The notes under the pieces were generated by a model. That model was not told the DNA's origin and did not search any database. It saw only the letters and a program-made list of their open reading frames with translations. This document shows, one piece after another, positions 37,091-46,354 of a stretch of 64,000 nt of DNA. Position 1 is the stretch's first letter; every line of letters starts with the position of its first letter. Origin of the DNA: Flagellimonas sp. 389 (GTDB taxonomy: Bacteria; Bacteroidota; Bacteroidia; Flavobacteriales; Flavobacteriaceae); contig NZ_JAHCMU010000003.1 of the NCBI RefSeq assembly GCF_018449435.1, positions 62,001 to 126,000 on the forward strand, written 5' to 3'. Both the position numbers and the translations under genes were made by a program.

Positions 37091-37128
37091 GGACTTAAAG
37101 ATAAAGGCAAAGGGCTAATTTTAAGTCC
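37091..37128. repeat. 9-bp inverted repeat upstream of the TPR gene
   Basis: GGACTTAAA (37091-37099) and TTTAAGTCC (37120-37128) are perfect complements 20 bases apart, in the 86-bp gap before the TPR gene. No T run follows, so it is not an ordinary terminator. An RNA leader hairpin or an operator are both possible. Confidence 0.55.
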
Positions 37129-37151
37129 ATAGTGTAACCAATATACCTTCT

Positions 37152-38552
37152 ATGGCATCAAATCCTAACGAACACCCAGACAAATCGATTAGTAAGTTTG
37201 AGTCTATGCTTAAGACGGATGACGTCTATTTTTTCGATGCTGAGGACTTTGAGGAAATCATTCACCACTATTTGAACAATGGCAAAGTTTCATTGGGCAA
37301 AAAAGCCATACAGATTGGTTTGGAACAACACCCTAACTCATCGGAATTAAAATTACTCCGTGTTGAAGTCTTGGTCTTTGAAGACCGATATGAAGAAGCG
37401 GAAAGGCTATTGGACGAACTTCAGAATATCAATTCCAACAACGAAGAGATTTACATCCAACGCGCCAATATACAATCAAAACAGGACAATCACCAAGAGG
37501 CCGTTAATCTTCTTATGGAAGCTTTGCACCTAACCGATGACAGTTTTGACATCCACTCACTTCTGGGAATGGAATATCTTTTTTTAGATGACTTTGAAAA
37601 GGCCAAACGCAGCTTTATGAGATGTGTGGACTTTGATGACAGTGACTATTCCTCACTCTACAATGTTATTTATTGTTTTGAATTTTTGGAAGACTTTGAT
37701 GGTGCAATTCTGTATCTAAATACCTATTTAGAACGTAATCCTTATTGTGAGGTAGCTTGGCATCAATTGGGCAAGATGTACTATGCCATGGAAATGTACA
37801 AGGAAGCCCTGACAGCTTATGATTTTGCTATTATATCCGATGATTCGTTCATAGGTGCCTATTTTGAAAAAGGAAAGGTTTTGGAAAAGCTTGGAAGGCT
37901 CAATGAGGCCATTGAGAATTATGAGACTACGATTTCCATAGAAGATCCAACCTCACATGCTTACCTTAGAATAGGAAAGTGTCATGAAAAATTGGGCAAC
38001 AATGATCTCGCCAAATACTACTACTACAGCACGGTCCACGAAGACCCTTTACTTGATAAAGGCTGGCTTGCTATAACCAATTTTCATTTTAAGTTGGAGA
38101 ATTATGAAAAAGCCTTGTACTACATCAATAAGGCTATCAATATTGATGGTGAAAATCCTTTGTACTGGAAAAAGTGTGCAAAAATATATTTTGCGCTGAA
38201 CAATTTTGATGAAGCTGATTTTGCCTACAAGCAAGCTGTCGATCTGGGCAATTATGAACACGATACTTGGCAGAACTGGGCAGATGTCCTAAAAAAAATA
38301 AAAGACTACAGTTCCTCCATTCAGGTTTTGGTGCAGGGTATTGAATTTTATCCAGAAAGCGCGGAACTTGCATACAAGCTTGCGGGCATTTACTTAAAAA
38401 ACAATGAAATTCTGCTTGCAAAGGAAAAATTGACACATGCCATTCAGATGGATACCGAAAAATTACCCTTGTTCGAAGAAGAGTTTCCTGAATTTAACGA
38501 GATATCATGGTTACGGACCTTAGTCTCCGAAATCAAAAAAACGTCTACCTAA
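37152..38552 (+). CDS. Cytoplasmic TPR repeat protein
   Basis: This 466-residue protein has no signal peptide and is made almost entirely of tetratricopeptide repeats, e.g. MYKEALTAYDFAIISDDSF, RLNEAIENYETTISIEDP, NYEKALYYINKAINIDGE and NFDEADFAYKQAVDLGN, about ten units. The acidic N-terminus (YFFDAEDFEEIIHHYLNNG) is characteristic of a flavobacterial family with no assigned role. TPRs mediate protein-protein interactions; the partner is unknown. It lies between the aminotransferase and the DUF368 pair. Confidence 0.85.
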   Translation: MASNPNEHPDKSISKFESMLKTDDVYFFDAEDFEEIIHHYLNNGKVSLGKKAIQIGLEQHPNSSELKLLRVEVLVFEDRYEEAERLLDELQNINSNNEEIYIQRANIQSKQDNHQEAVNLLMEALHLTDDSFDIHSLLGMEYLFLDDFEKAKRSFMRCVDFDDSDYSSLYNVIYCFEFLEDFDGAILYLNTYLERNPYCEVAWHQLGKMYYAMEMYKEALTAYDFAIISDDSFIGAYFEKGKVLEKLGRLNEAIENYETTISIEDPTSHAYLRIGKCHEKLGNNDLAKYYYYSTVHEDPLLDKGWLAITNFHFKLENYEKALYYINKAINIDGENPLYWKKCAKIYFALNNFDEADFAYKQAVDLGNYEHDTWQNWADVLKKIKDYSSSIQVLVQGIEFYPESAELAYKLAGIYLKNNEILLAKEKLTHAIQMDTEKLPLFEEEFPEFNEISWLRTLVSEIKKTST

Positions 38553-38582
38553 TTTAAGGATTCCCTTATCTTAACATAGTTC

Positions 38583-39500
38583 ATGAAAGTTCGTCAATTA
38601 ATAGATTACGTGTTTATAGCGTTAAAGGGAATGGCAATGGGTGCTGCCGACGTAGTACCAGGGGTGTCAGGAGGCACGATAGCTTTTATTTCCGGTATTT
38701 ATGAAGAGCTGATAAGTTCTATTAACGGTATAAGCCTTTCGCTCTTTAAAACGCTAAGAAAAGAAGGATTAAAGACTTTTTGGAATGAGGCCAACGGTAA
38801 TTTTTTATTGGCACTTTTCCTAGGTATTTTTATCAGTGTGGTTTCATTGGCCAAATTCCTTAGTTGGCTATTGGAAAATAAGCCCATATTATTATGGTCG
38901 TTCTTTTTCGGACTTGTATTTGCAAGTATATTCTTTGTTGGGAAAGAAATTACCAAATGGAATTTTGGTACAATAAGTATTTTCCTAATAGGTGCCGTTC
39001 TGGCATTTTTTATTACAGAACTTCCCCCCAATGAGAATGTGAGCAGTCTTCCCTATCTCTTTCTATCTGGTGCTTTAGCGGTGTGTGCCATGATATTACC
39101 AGGTATATCCGGTGCTTTTATTCTTGTTCTATTGGGTTCGTACAAAACGATTCTTGATGCTGTTCATGAAAAAGATATAAAAATCGTAATTACAGTAGGT
39201 TTGGGTGCCATTTTTGGGCTCTTAAGTTTTGCTCGAATCTTAAAATGGATGTTCAATCACTATAAAAATATCACTTTGGCCCTGTTAACAGGCTTTATAC
39301 TAGGGTCTTTAAACAAAATTTGGCCTTGGAAAAAAGTATTGGAAACCAGAACTTTTGGCGATAAGACCATAGTCATAGATGATATGAATGTGTGGCCATG
39401 GGCATTTGAAGGAGATAACCAACTAATACTTGCCTTAATCTTAGCTATAACAGGTTTTTCGCTTATTTTTATCTTGGAAAGATTTGCTTCCAAAAAATAA
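38583..39500 (+). CDS. DUF368/PopT undecaprenyl-phosphate translocase, copy 1
   Basis: This 305-residue polytopic membrane protein has the family signature GAADVVPGVSGGTIAF near residue 20 and the second-repeat mirror MILPGISGAFILVLLG near residue 170, typical of an internal inverted repeat. DUF368 proteins (PopT) flip undecaprenyl phosphate back across the inner membrane for reuse in peptidoglycan and O-antigen-type synthesis. The protein keeps both signature loops. A paralog follows 14 bp downstream. Confidence 0.9.
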   Translation: MKVRQLIDYVFIALKGMAMGAADVVPGVSGGTIAFISGIYEELISSINGISLSLFKTLRKEGLKTFWNEANGNFLLALFLGIFISVVSLAKFLSWLLENKPILLWSFFFGLVFASIFFVGKEITKWNFGTISIFLIGAVLAFFITELPPNENVSSLPYLFLSGALAVCAMILPGISGAFILVLLGSYKTILDAVHEKDIKIVITVGLGAIFGLLSFARILKWMFNHYKNITLALLTGFILGSLNKIWPWKKVLETRTFGDKTIVIDDMNVWPWAFEGDNQLILALILAITGFSLIFILERFASKK

Positions 39501-39514
39501 GGGTAGACTTCTGT

Positions 39515-40552
39515 ATGCATCAGACTAGAACATTACTGGATAATATTTTCTTGATCATAAAGGGCCTTTGTATGGGAACAGCAAACAAAGTTCCCGGTGT
39601 TTCGGGGGGAATTGTTGCCTTTGTGGGCGGGTTTTATGAAGAATTTATTTATTCGCTGCAAAAAATTAATTCCAAGGCTTTAAAGTTGCTTTTAAATGGT
39701 AGGTTTAAGAGTTTCTACCAATACACCAACGGCCAATTTCTCCTATTGCTGATTTTTGGAATGCTGGTAAGTTACTTTAGCATTTCTAGGGTATTGGACT
39801 TTTTTTTAGAAAAAAATGAACTCTTTGTATGGGCTGCCTTCTTTGGGATGATCTTAGGCTCCATTTACTATATTTCCAAAGACTTTGACCATTGGAATAA
39901 ACGAACCATAACTGCCGGAATCATTGGTTTAGCGATTGGCATTTCCATTAGTTTTCTAAACCCAGCTACCGAGAACGATAACCTTTTCTTTATATTTTTC
40001 TGTGGTATTATAAGTGTTTCGGGTATGACGTTGCCCGGGCTTTCCGGCTCTTTCATTTTAATCTTATTTGGAAACTATGTGCTTTTGTTAGTCGATTCGG
40101 TGAATGCGCTCTATGATACAATTTCCGAAGTGTTTTCTGGAGACTTAAGTTTTATGGACAACCCAGAGCGCATGCATACACTTAAGATATTGGGAATCTT
40201 TACCCTTGGTTCTGCAACAGGTTTAGTAACCTTCTCTCACTTGCTCAGTTATCTTCTTAAACACTATAAAGAAATCTCCACAGCGGTAATCGTAGGTTTT
40301 ATTACAGGCTCGTTAGGTGTAGTGTGGCCTTGGAAACGAACCATTTATAAAACAGATGTATTGGGCAATGTACTGTTCGATTCCAACGGGGATAAAATCG
40401 TGCTCAATTACGAACGCTATTTCCCCAATTTGGGAAATCCAGAGACATGGTGGGCCATTCTTTTTGTAGTCTTGGGTATTTTAGTATTATTGATTTTGGA
40501 TTGGTATGGAAAAAACAGAAAAGAAAGAGAACAGGTACGGACTACTGGGTAA
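39515..40552 (+). CDS. DUF368/PopT undecaprenyl-phosphate translocase, copy 2
   Basis: This 345-residue paralog has the same two signatures, GTANKVPGVSGGIVAFVGGF (with N replacing D of the first copy) and GMTLPGLSGSFILILFG, and an extra C-terminal region (NVLFDSNGDKIVLNYERY). The substitution GAAD to GTAN in the first motif may change specificity or coupling. The 3' end overlaps aroE by 47 bp in a different frame, a long overlap for this genome. Confidence 0.9.
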   Translation: MHQTRTLLDNIFLIIKGLCMGTANKVPGVSGGIVAFVGGFYEEFIYSLQKINSKALKLLLNGRFKSFYQYTNGQFLLLLIFGMLVSYFSISRVLDFFLEKNELFVWAAFFGMILGSIYYISKDFDHWNKRTITAGIIGLAIGISISFLNPATENDNLFFIFFCGIISVSGMTLPGLSGSFILILFGNYVLLLVDSVNALYDTISEVFSGDLSFMDNPERMHTLKILGIFTLGSATGLVTFSHLLSYLLKHYKEISTAVIVGFITGSLGVVWPWKRTIYKTDVLGNVLFDSNGDKIVLNYERYFPNLGNPETWWAILFVVLGILVLLILDWYGKNRKEREQVRTTG

Positions 40553-41258
40553 GGATATATCCTATTCTTTTTCCAAAGGCCATTTTACGCAAAAATTCAA
40601 GGAATTAAAGCTAGATGACCATAGTTATGAAAACTTTGATCTTCCTAACATTTCCAATTTCAAAACACTTTTAGATCAAAATACACTAAGAGGTTTAAAT
40701 GTTACCATACCCTACAAAGAACAGGTAATTCCCTTTTTAACGGAACTGGATGGTACGGCAAAACAAATTGGGGCCGTGAATACCATAAAGATTACAGAAA
40801 ATGGTTTAAAAGGATTTAACACAGACTTTTATGGGTTTCAAAAATCGATAGAGCCCTATTTAAAAAAGCACCACACTAAAGCACTTATTCTCGGAACTGG
40901 AGGAGCATCAAAAGCCATAAGTTTTGTTTTGAAGGAACTTGGCATATCATATTCCTACGTTTCACGAACCAAAAAAGACAACCATTTTAGCTATGAAGAG
41001 TTAGATAAAGAAACGATTGAAACCCACAACTTTATCGTGAACTGTACACCATTGGGTACTTTTCCCGATATTGAAGAAAAACCTTCAATACCTTATCAAT
41101 TTCTCAGCGAAAGACACTTTTTGTTCGATCTTATATATAACCCCGAAAAGACTGCATTTTTAAAGGAAGGTGAGAAAATGGAAGCCACTATTTGCAACGG
41201 ACTGAAAATGTTGCAGTTACAAGCAGAAAAGGCTTGGGAAATCTGGAATACCAAATAA
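40506..41258 (+). CDS. aroE: Shikimate dehydrogenase
   Basis: This 250-residue enzyme reduces 3-dehydroshikimate with NADPH in the aromatic amino-acid pathway. It shows ISYSFSKGHFTQKF (substrate binding), NVTIPYKEQV with the catalytic Lys, GAVNTI, GFNTDFYGF with the catalytic Asp, LGTGGASKAI for NADPH and a C-terminal NGLKMLQLQA. The N-terminal extension MEKTEKKENRYG lies inside the upstream gene; a start farther in would remove the conserved YGLLGKD region, so the 47-bp overlap looks real. Confidence 0.95.
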   Translation: MEKTEKKENRYGLLGKDISYSFSKGHFTQKFKELKLDDHSYENFDLPNISNFKTLLDQNTLRGLNVTIPYKEQVIPFLTELDGTAKQIGAVNTIKITENGLKGFNTDFYGFQKSIEPYLKKHHTKALILGTGGASKAISFVLKELGISYSYVSRTKKDNHFSYEELDKETIETHNFIVNCTPLGTFPDIEEKPSIPYQFLSERHFLFDLIYNPEKTAFLKEGEKMEATICNGLKMLQLQAEKAWEIWNTK

Positions 41259-41325
41259 GGCTAAAAATTGTACTTTATTTTGTTCAATCCATACAGGGGC
41301 TTAACTTAAACAAAAGAAGCGTCGC

Positions 41326-41333
41326 TACTTTTG
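41326..41333 (+). promoter_or_regulatory. Candidate -7 box for the DUF349 gene
   Basis: TACTTTTG matches TAnnTTTG in the aroE-DUF349 gap, 66 bases before ATG 41400. It supports ATG 41400 rather than an in-frame TTG at 41337, only three bases past the box. Confidence 0.45.
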
Positions 41334-41399
41334 TAATTGGGTAATTTAGTTGTTAACTTGGCTATAATTATCATCAATCCAAAGGAAAAGACACTACTG

Positions 41400-43469
41400 A
41401 TGCAGGAAAATGAACAAAAACTTCAGGAAACTGAAGGTGATGCTGAACTCAACCAGGAGAAAAGGATTAAAAAAGCGGAAGAAAGCCCCATTTCTGAGCC
41501 AAAAACATCCGATGATTCAGTACAAGACATAGAAGAAACACCAATTCCGTATACGAAGTCCAAAGAAAAGTCACCGGTCGAAGAAGAGCTCTCATCAAAA
41601 GAGGAGCTTTCCGAAACAGAGGAAACCGACGAGGCTATAGATGAGATAGAAGAATCCAATGCTGAGGATGCTGAGGATAAAGACAATGAGAAAAGGCACC
41701 ATATCCCCTTGCTGGATTACCATGCAATGTCGATGGAGAATTTAGTTGGCGAATTACAGCGTTTGATAAGGAATGAGAAGGTACAGGCCATAAATAAGCA
41801 TGCAAGTTCCATAAAATATGAGTTTGACCAAAAATTCCAAGAGTTTTTAGAGCATAAGAAAGAAGAATTTGTGGCCAATGGTGGTAATGAAATCGATTTT
41901 CGATATAATTCCGTTGCCAAAAGACAGTTCAATGAGGTGTTTGCTGAATTTCGTGAAAAACGAGACCAATATTATAAAAAGCTCGAACAGAACCTAAAGG
42001 CCAATCTTCAAAAACGATTAGAGATCATTGAAGAGCTCAAAGGTCTAATGAACGTTGAGGAAGATATCAATACAACTTATAAAAATTTTAAAGATTTACA
42101 GGAAAGCTGGCGCAATGCAGGGCCCATTCCAAGAAACAATTATAATGACGTGTGGCGTACTTACCATCACCACATGGAAATTTTCTATGATTTTTTACAT
42201 CTTAACAGGGAGCTACGAGACCTAGATTTTAAACACAATCTCGAAGAAAAACTGAAACTGGTAGAACGCGCCGAAGCATTGGCGAACGAACCCGATCTAG
42301 GAAAAGCTTTTAGAGAATTACAAACACTCCATAAAATCTGGAAGGAAGATATAGGCCCGGTTGCCAAGGAACAGCGCGAAGAGGTGTGGGAGCGTTTTAG
42401 CAATGCCACGAAGGCCATGCACCAACGTAGACAAGAAAACTACCAAGAACTGGAAAAGGTCTACGAGCAAAATCTAGAAAAGAAACAAGGGATTATTGCC
42501 TCCATACTCCATATCTCGGAGAACGTTACCAATAATCACAAAGCCCTGCAACAACAGATTAAAGAGATTGAAGCATTACGGGAATCTTTTTTTAAAGCAG
42601 GTAAAGTTCCGCAAAAGGTGAACGAGCAAACATGGAGCACGTTTAAAGAAGCCGTTCGCAAGTTCAACCGAAATAAAAATTCTTTCTACAAAAATCAAAA
42701 AAAGGAACAGCACGACAACCTAGAAAAAAAACGGGCCTTATTGGATTTGGCTATCGCGCTCAAGGATAGTGATGATAAGGAAATGGCAACTCCTGAAATG
42801 AAACGTATCCAGAGCGAGTGGAAAAAAATAGGACATGTACCCCGTAAATATTCCGATAAGATCTGGAACGAGTTCAAAAATGCCTGTAACCACTACTTTA
42901 ATAGGCTTCATGAAGAGAAGAATGAAGCTCAAAAAGAAGAGTATGCAAATTTTGAAAAGAAAAATGCATGTTTGGATAGACTTAAAGCTTTCCAGTTAAG
43001 TGGTGACCCTGAAAAAGATATTGTAAGCTTAAAAAAGTTTATTTCTGAATGGAAAACTTACGGACGCTTACCCTATAATAAAAAACACATCAACGGAAAG
43101 TTCAATAAAATCGTAGATGCTCTGTTTAAAAAATTGGGTGTTAGCAGGCAAGAGTCAGAATTACTTAGATATGGGGACAAAATGCAGCAATTGGCACATG
43201 ATGACAATGATATGGCCATTAGCAAAGAACGAGCCTTTATCCGTAAAAAAATTGAAGAAAGTAAATCTGAAATCAGGCAATTGGAAAACAATCTACAGTT
43301 CTTCTCAAATGCTTCCGAGGACAATCCTTTGGTGAAAGATGTAATTAAAAATATTGACCAGCACAAACAAGCTTTGGAAACATGGAAAGCAAAGCTCAAG
43401 AAGCTCAATATCATACAGCACAACCGTGATAAGGAGGTCGAAGAAGGAAATAATACAGAGGAAGAGTAG
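41400..43469 (+). CDS. DUF349 domain protein with acidic N-terminus
   Basis: This protein of 689 residues starts with a ~100-residue acidic, low-complexity segment (Glu/Ser/Asp-rich) followed by a long helical region built from repeated DUF349 units. Each unit contains a W-x5-P-type core, e.g. LQESWRNAGPIPRNNYNDVW, LHKIWKEDIGPVAKEQREEV, SEWKKIGHVPRKYSDKIW and SEWKTYGRLPYNKKHINGKF. Coiled coil is likely. Function is unknown; the family is widespread in Bacteroidota and sporadic elsewhere. The start is ATG 41400; an upstream TTG extension carries a hydrophobic stretch that does not fit. Confidence 0.8.
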   Translation: MQENEQKLQETEGDAELNQEKRIKKAEESPISEPKTSDDSVQDIEETPIPYTKSKEKSPVEEELSSKEELSETEETDEAIDEIEESNAEDAEDKDNEKRHHIPLLDYHAMSMENLVGELQRLIRNEKVQAINKHASSIKYEFDQKFQEFLEHKKEEFVANGGNEIDFRYNSVAKRQFNEVFAEFREKRDQYYKKLEQNLKANLQKRLEIIEELKGLMNVEEDINTTYKNFKDLQESWRNAGPIPRNNYNDVWRTYHHHMEIFYDFLHLNRELRDLDFKHNLEEKLKLVERAEALANEPDLGKAFRELQTLHKIWKEDIGPVAKEQREEVWERFSNATKAMHQRRQENYQELEKVYEQNLEKKQGIIASILHISENVTNNHKALQQQIKEIEALRESFFKAGKVPQKVNEQTWSTFKEAVRKFNRNKNSFYKNQKKEQHDNLEKKRALLDLAIALKDSDDKEMATPEMKRIQSEWKKIGHVPRKYSDKIWNEFKNACNHYFNRLHEEKNEAQKEEYANFEKKNACLDRLKAFQLSGDPEKDIVSLKKFISEWKTYGRLPYNKKHINGKFNKIVDALFKKLGVSRQESELLRYGDKMQQLAHDDNDMAISKERAFIRKKIEESKSEIRQLENNLQFFSNASEDNPLVKDVIKNIDQHKQALETWKAKLKKLNIIQHNRDKEVEEGNNTEEE

Positions 43470-43477
43470 TGATGAAT

Positions 43478-43501
43478 TCAATCATTTAAATAAATGATTG
43501 A
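43478..43501. repeat. Perfect 10-bp hairpin in convergent gap
   Basis: TCAATCATTT and AAATGATTGA flank a four-base AAAT loop just after the DUF349 stop and before the convergent propeller gene. It is AT-only at the ends and lacks a clear T run, so it is at best a weak bidirectional terminator. Confidence 0.6.
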
Positions 43502-43604
43502 AAATAAAGGGTATTAGAAAGGTATAGCCATAAATTAATACATTGAGTTGTTCCAATATGTCTTTATCTAAAAATCGTTGCTAGAAAATAAAAACTACTT
43601 TTTA

Positions 43605-45143
43605 CTAATAAACGAACACAGACCCCGCATAAGAAGCATCACCAACAGAAGGGAGCAATATTTGTGAATAATTTACCCATAGCGACGTATTTGTGCCATC
43701 ACCCCCAGCTACATATATATCACCTTTATATAAAAAGACTGACACCGCATCGGATATGACGTTAGGATTAGGATTGGAAGGCATTTCCATTATAATCCCA
43801 TTTTTCCAAATTACCGCCTTTTTGTCATACCTGCCTGCAATATAAATATCGTCACCATCTACAAAGACGGACCTAGCACTACTATACAATTCTTCATCTT
43901 CCGCTAATATAGTGGAAGTTATATTGCCCCCATCAGTATCCGCAGCCCAAGAGTTGGCGACAAAATTTCCAATCGCTCCTACTACATGAACAATCCCATC
44001 TTTCACGTAAATAGATGAAGCTGTATAGTTTTTACCAACATCGAAAGGAAAACTTTCCAGAATATAGCGTTCTCCGTTTTTCCAATACAGGACATTTTCT
44101 TCACCATCCGCTATCTCTTCCCCACATACATAAAAATCGTTACCATCCACAAAAACAGAACGTGCTATACCAGGGTTTATATCACTAATAAACACTTCCT
44201 CTCCATTTTTCCATATTTTGGGGATATAACCATTGTTGTTCCATTCACCTCCTGCAGCATATACATTGTCATTGGCAACATATACGGAAAGAGCTACAGC
44301 CCCCAATAGACCATCCGTAAGCTCCATATATACTTCTCCATTTTTCCATATTGTTGCTATTGCCTCAGTATTATTTATTTTGATATAGCCCGAAACATAT
44401 ACATCATCCCCATATACAAATACAGAATGTGCGGCAGATGGATCTTCTGACAACTGTTCTTCTACACCATTCGTCCATAGGGTAGCTATCCAACTTCCAT
44501 CTAGCGAAATTTTACCTGCAACATATATTCTATAAATATCCAATACTTTTTCGCTCATGGCACTTTCCCCGTCTATAGTAACAGTAATAATACCTTTTTG
44601 TGCACCTGGAGGCACGACCGCAACAATGTCTCCGTTATCGTTTATGGTTATGTCATCTACCTCAATATTACCACCAAACATAATACCTACCACGTCTTTG
44701 TCATCACCAAAACTGGTTCCGCTTATGGTTATCTGTTCTCCTTCTTTAGCTTCCTTGGGATTAAAATCTGTTATTGAAGGTAATATATTGAAATACAATG
44801 GTTCACTGGACTCCCCATTTACTGTTAAAATCAAGTCACCGTCCTTGGCCCCTTGAGGCACAGTAACTATGACATTACCGCTTTCATCGAATACGACATG
44901 GGTGGTGACAATACCATTAAAGGATATTGAAATATCGTTTTTGTCACTACCCAGATTATCTCCAGAAATTATGACATCTAAACCAATTATCCCTTCTGAT
45001 GGGGAAATATTTCTTATAGATGGTACCGCTTTCTCTTCTTCGGGATCAACAACTTCAGTTTTTGATGCATCGTCCTTACCGCAAGAATATAGGGCTATTC
45101 CAGTTACCAATATAATTAGAAATGAATAGGGAAACTTTTTCAT
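43605..45143 (-). CDS. Lipoprotein with two IPT/TIG domains and a seven-bladed WKNG propeller
   Basis: This 512-residue lipoprotein (lipobox ALYSC) contains two IPT/TIG Ig-like domains (ISPSEGIIGLDVIISGDNLG, then FNPKEAKEGEQITISGTSFG) and from about residue 200 a series of seven ~43-residue repeats with the pattern SVFVDGDDIYVAGG...ATIWKNGE. The first repeat lacks its SVFV strand and the chain ends with AGSVFVY, so the ends probably join in one Velcro-closed seven-bladed beta-propeller. The likely location is the outer membrane or surface; binding partner unknown. A palindrome lies just upstream of its start. Confidence 0.82.
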   Translation of the reverse strand: MKKFPYSFLIILVTGIALYSCGKDDASKTEVVDPEEEKAVPSIRNISPSEGIIGLDVIISGDNLGSDKNDISISFNGIVTTHVVFDESGNVIVTVPQGAKDGDLILTVNGESSEPLYFNILPSITDFNPKEAKEGEQITISGTSFGDDKDVVGIMFGGNIEVDDITINDNGDIVAVVPPGAQKGIITVTIDGESAMSEKVLDIYRIYVAGKISLDGSWIATLWTNGVEEQLSEDPSAAHSVFVYGDDVYVSGYIKINNTEAIATIWKNGEVYMELTDGLLGAVALSVYVANDNVYAAGGEWNNNGYIPKIWKNGEEVFISDINPGIARSVFVDGNDFYVCGEEIADGEENVLYWKNGERYILESFPFDVGKNYTASSIYVKDGIVHVVGAIGNFVANSWAADTDGGNITSTILAEDEELYSSARSVFVDGDDIYIAGRYDKKAVIWKNGIIMEMPSNPNPNVISDAVSVFLYKGDIYVAGGDGTNTSLWVNYSQILLPSVGDASYAGSVFVY

Positions 45144-45148
45144 TACAA

Positions 45149-45176
45149 TAAATTGTTAGTTCATAAACAATTTATG
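45149..45176. promoter_or_regulatory. Palindromic operator candidate in the divergent propeller/esterase region
   Basis: ATAAATTGTT (45149-45158) and AACAATTTAT (45167-45176) are perfect complements separated by 8 bases, 5 bases upstream of the propeller gene ATG. A dimeric regulator site or an RNA hairpin at the 5' end of that mRNA would both fit. No regulator gene is adjacent. Confidence 0.5.
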
Positions 45177-45332
45177 CATATTCAATGGTTTAGGGTTCTT
45201 AGAATTGACCAATGCCACTTTTGAATTGATGAATAGTCTTTTGGTACAAAATGTTACTGTTAAAAGCAGGTCAATCCAAGTAAATTAACGCAACCTATTT
45301 TTACAAGAGCGTCTTTGGAATAAAGCTTCGTT

Positions 45333-46277
45333 ATGAATAGATTCAAAATATTCTTGGGATTTATCCTTTTAGCTCTAATTTCCTGCTCAGAGGAAGAAAT
45401 TACTAAAACTGATTCCATTACGGATCCCGATACGGATTCGGAAGTACCTTTTGAGTATAAATTCGAAAAACAAAGTTTTACGCATGCATTGACGAATACC
45501 GCTGTTCCCTACCGTCTTTTTGAACCAAAAAATGCTGAGGGTTCCAACACTAAATTCCCTTTGATCATAGCATTGCACGGAGCTGAATACTTTCTCACGC
45601 CCGAAGATGATTTTTTGAACATAGACTATACTGGCTATATGGCCTTGGCATGGATAGAAAAAGAAAATCAGGAAAAGTACCCTGCCTATGTTGTTGCTCC
45701 ACATCTTCACGAAGCCCTTTGGGAAAATAACGAGGATTATTTTGGATGGTCAAATACCGCTTCTTCCGATTTTGTAGAAAAATTGTTGGACCATCTTATC
45801 AAAACAGAAAACATTGATACGAACAGGATCTACATTACCGGTCATTCCATGGGAGGCGATGGAACTTGGTATTTAGGCGCAAAGCTACAGGATAGAATAG
45901 CTGCCATCGTCCCTTTAAGTAATGCTGTGAGTGAATCAACTATGTCATTTGTCAAGAGCAAGATTGAAAACGGAACTTTTGAAACTTTACCCATATGGAA
46001 CTTTATTCATAGGAACGATAATGGAGCAGTTTATTCACAAGAGCTCTTTACCACATTTGAAGCCAATGGTCATGATAACGTATATACCCATAAAGTTGGG
46101 GGTGTGGATTATGACTTGACCACTGAAGAAATTCTTGCAGAAATCAATGATGGCAAGCTACGCTTTCATACAGAATATAGCTATTCATGTGACTTGGCAT
46201 ATTGTCATTTCGCAATGGGCAAAGCCCTACGAGAACCTTTTTTATTTGAATGGCTCTTCAAGCAAAAAAGAAAGTGA
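45333..46277 (+). CDS. Alpha/beta-hydrolase lipoprotein (esterase/peptidase-like)
   Basis: This 314-residue lipoprotein (lipobox ALISC, then an Asp/Thr-rich linker) has an alpha/beta-hydrolase domain with PLIIALHGAEYFL, the nucleophile elbow GHSMGGDGTWYLG (about residue 170), and later Asp/His candidates (FIHRNDNGAV and LAYCHFAMGKAL). It resembles the predicted-peptidase or PHB depolymerase-like group of secreted hydrolases. Substrate is unknown. Divergent from the propeller lipoprotein, so the two may be co-regulated. Confidence 0.8.
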   Translation: MNRFKIFLGFILLALISCSEEEITKTDSITDPDTDSEVPFEYKFEKQSFTHALTNTAVPYRLFEPKNAEGSNTKFPLIIALHGAEYFLTPEDDFLNIDYTGYMALAWIEKENQEKYPAYVVAPHLHEALWENNEDYFGWSNTASSDFVEKLLDHLIKTENIDTNRIYITGHSMGGDGTWYLGAKLQDRIAAIVPLSNAVSESTMSFVKSKIENGTFETLPIWNFIHRNDNGAVYSQELFTTFEANGHDNVYTHKVGGVDYDLTTEEILAEINDGKLRFHTEYSYSCDLAYCHFAMGKALREPFLFEWLFKQKRK

Positions 46278-46354
46278 AAACACAGGTCATACAGGTATGT
46301 GGAGACTACCCATTACAAATTATCGACCAATACCAGCCGTGAATATATTTTGCA

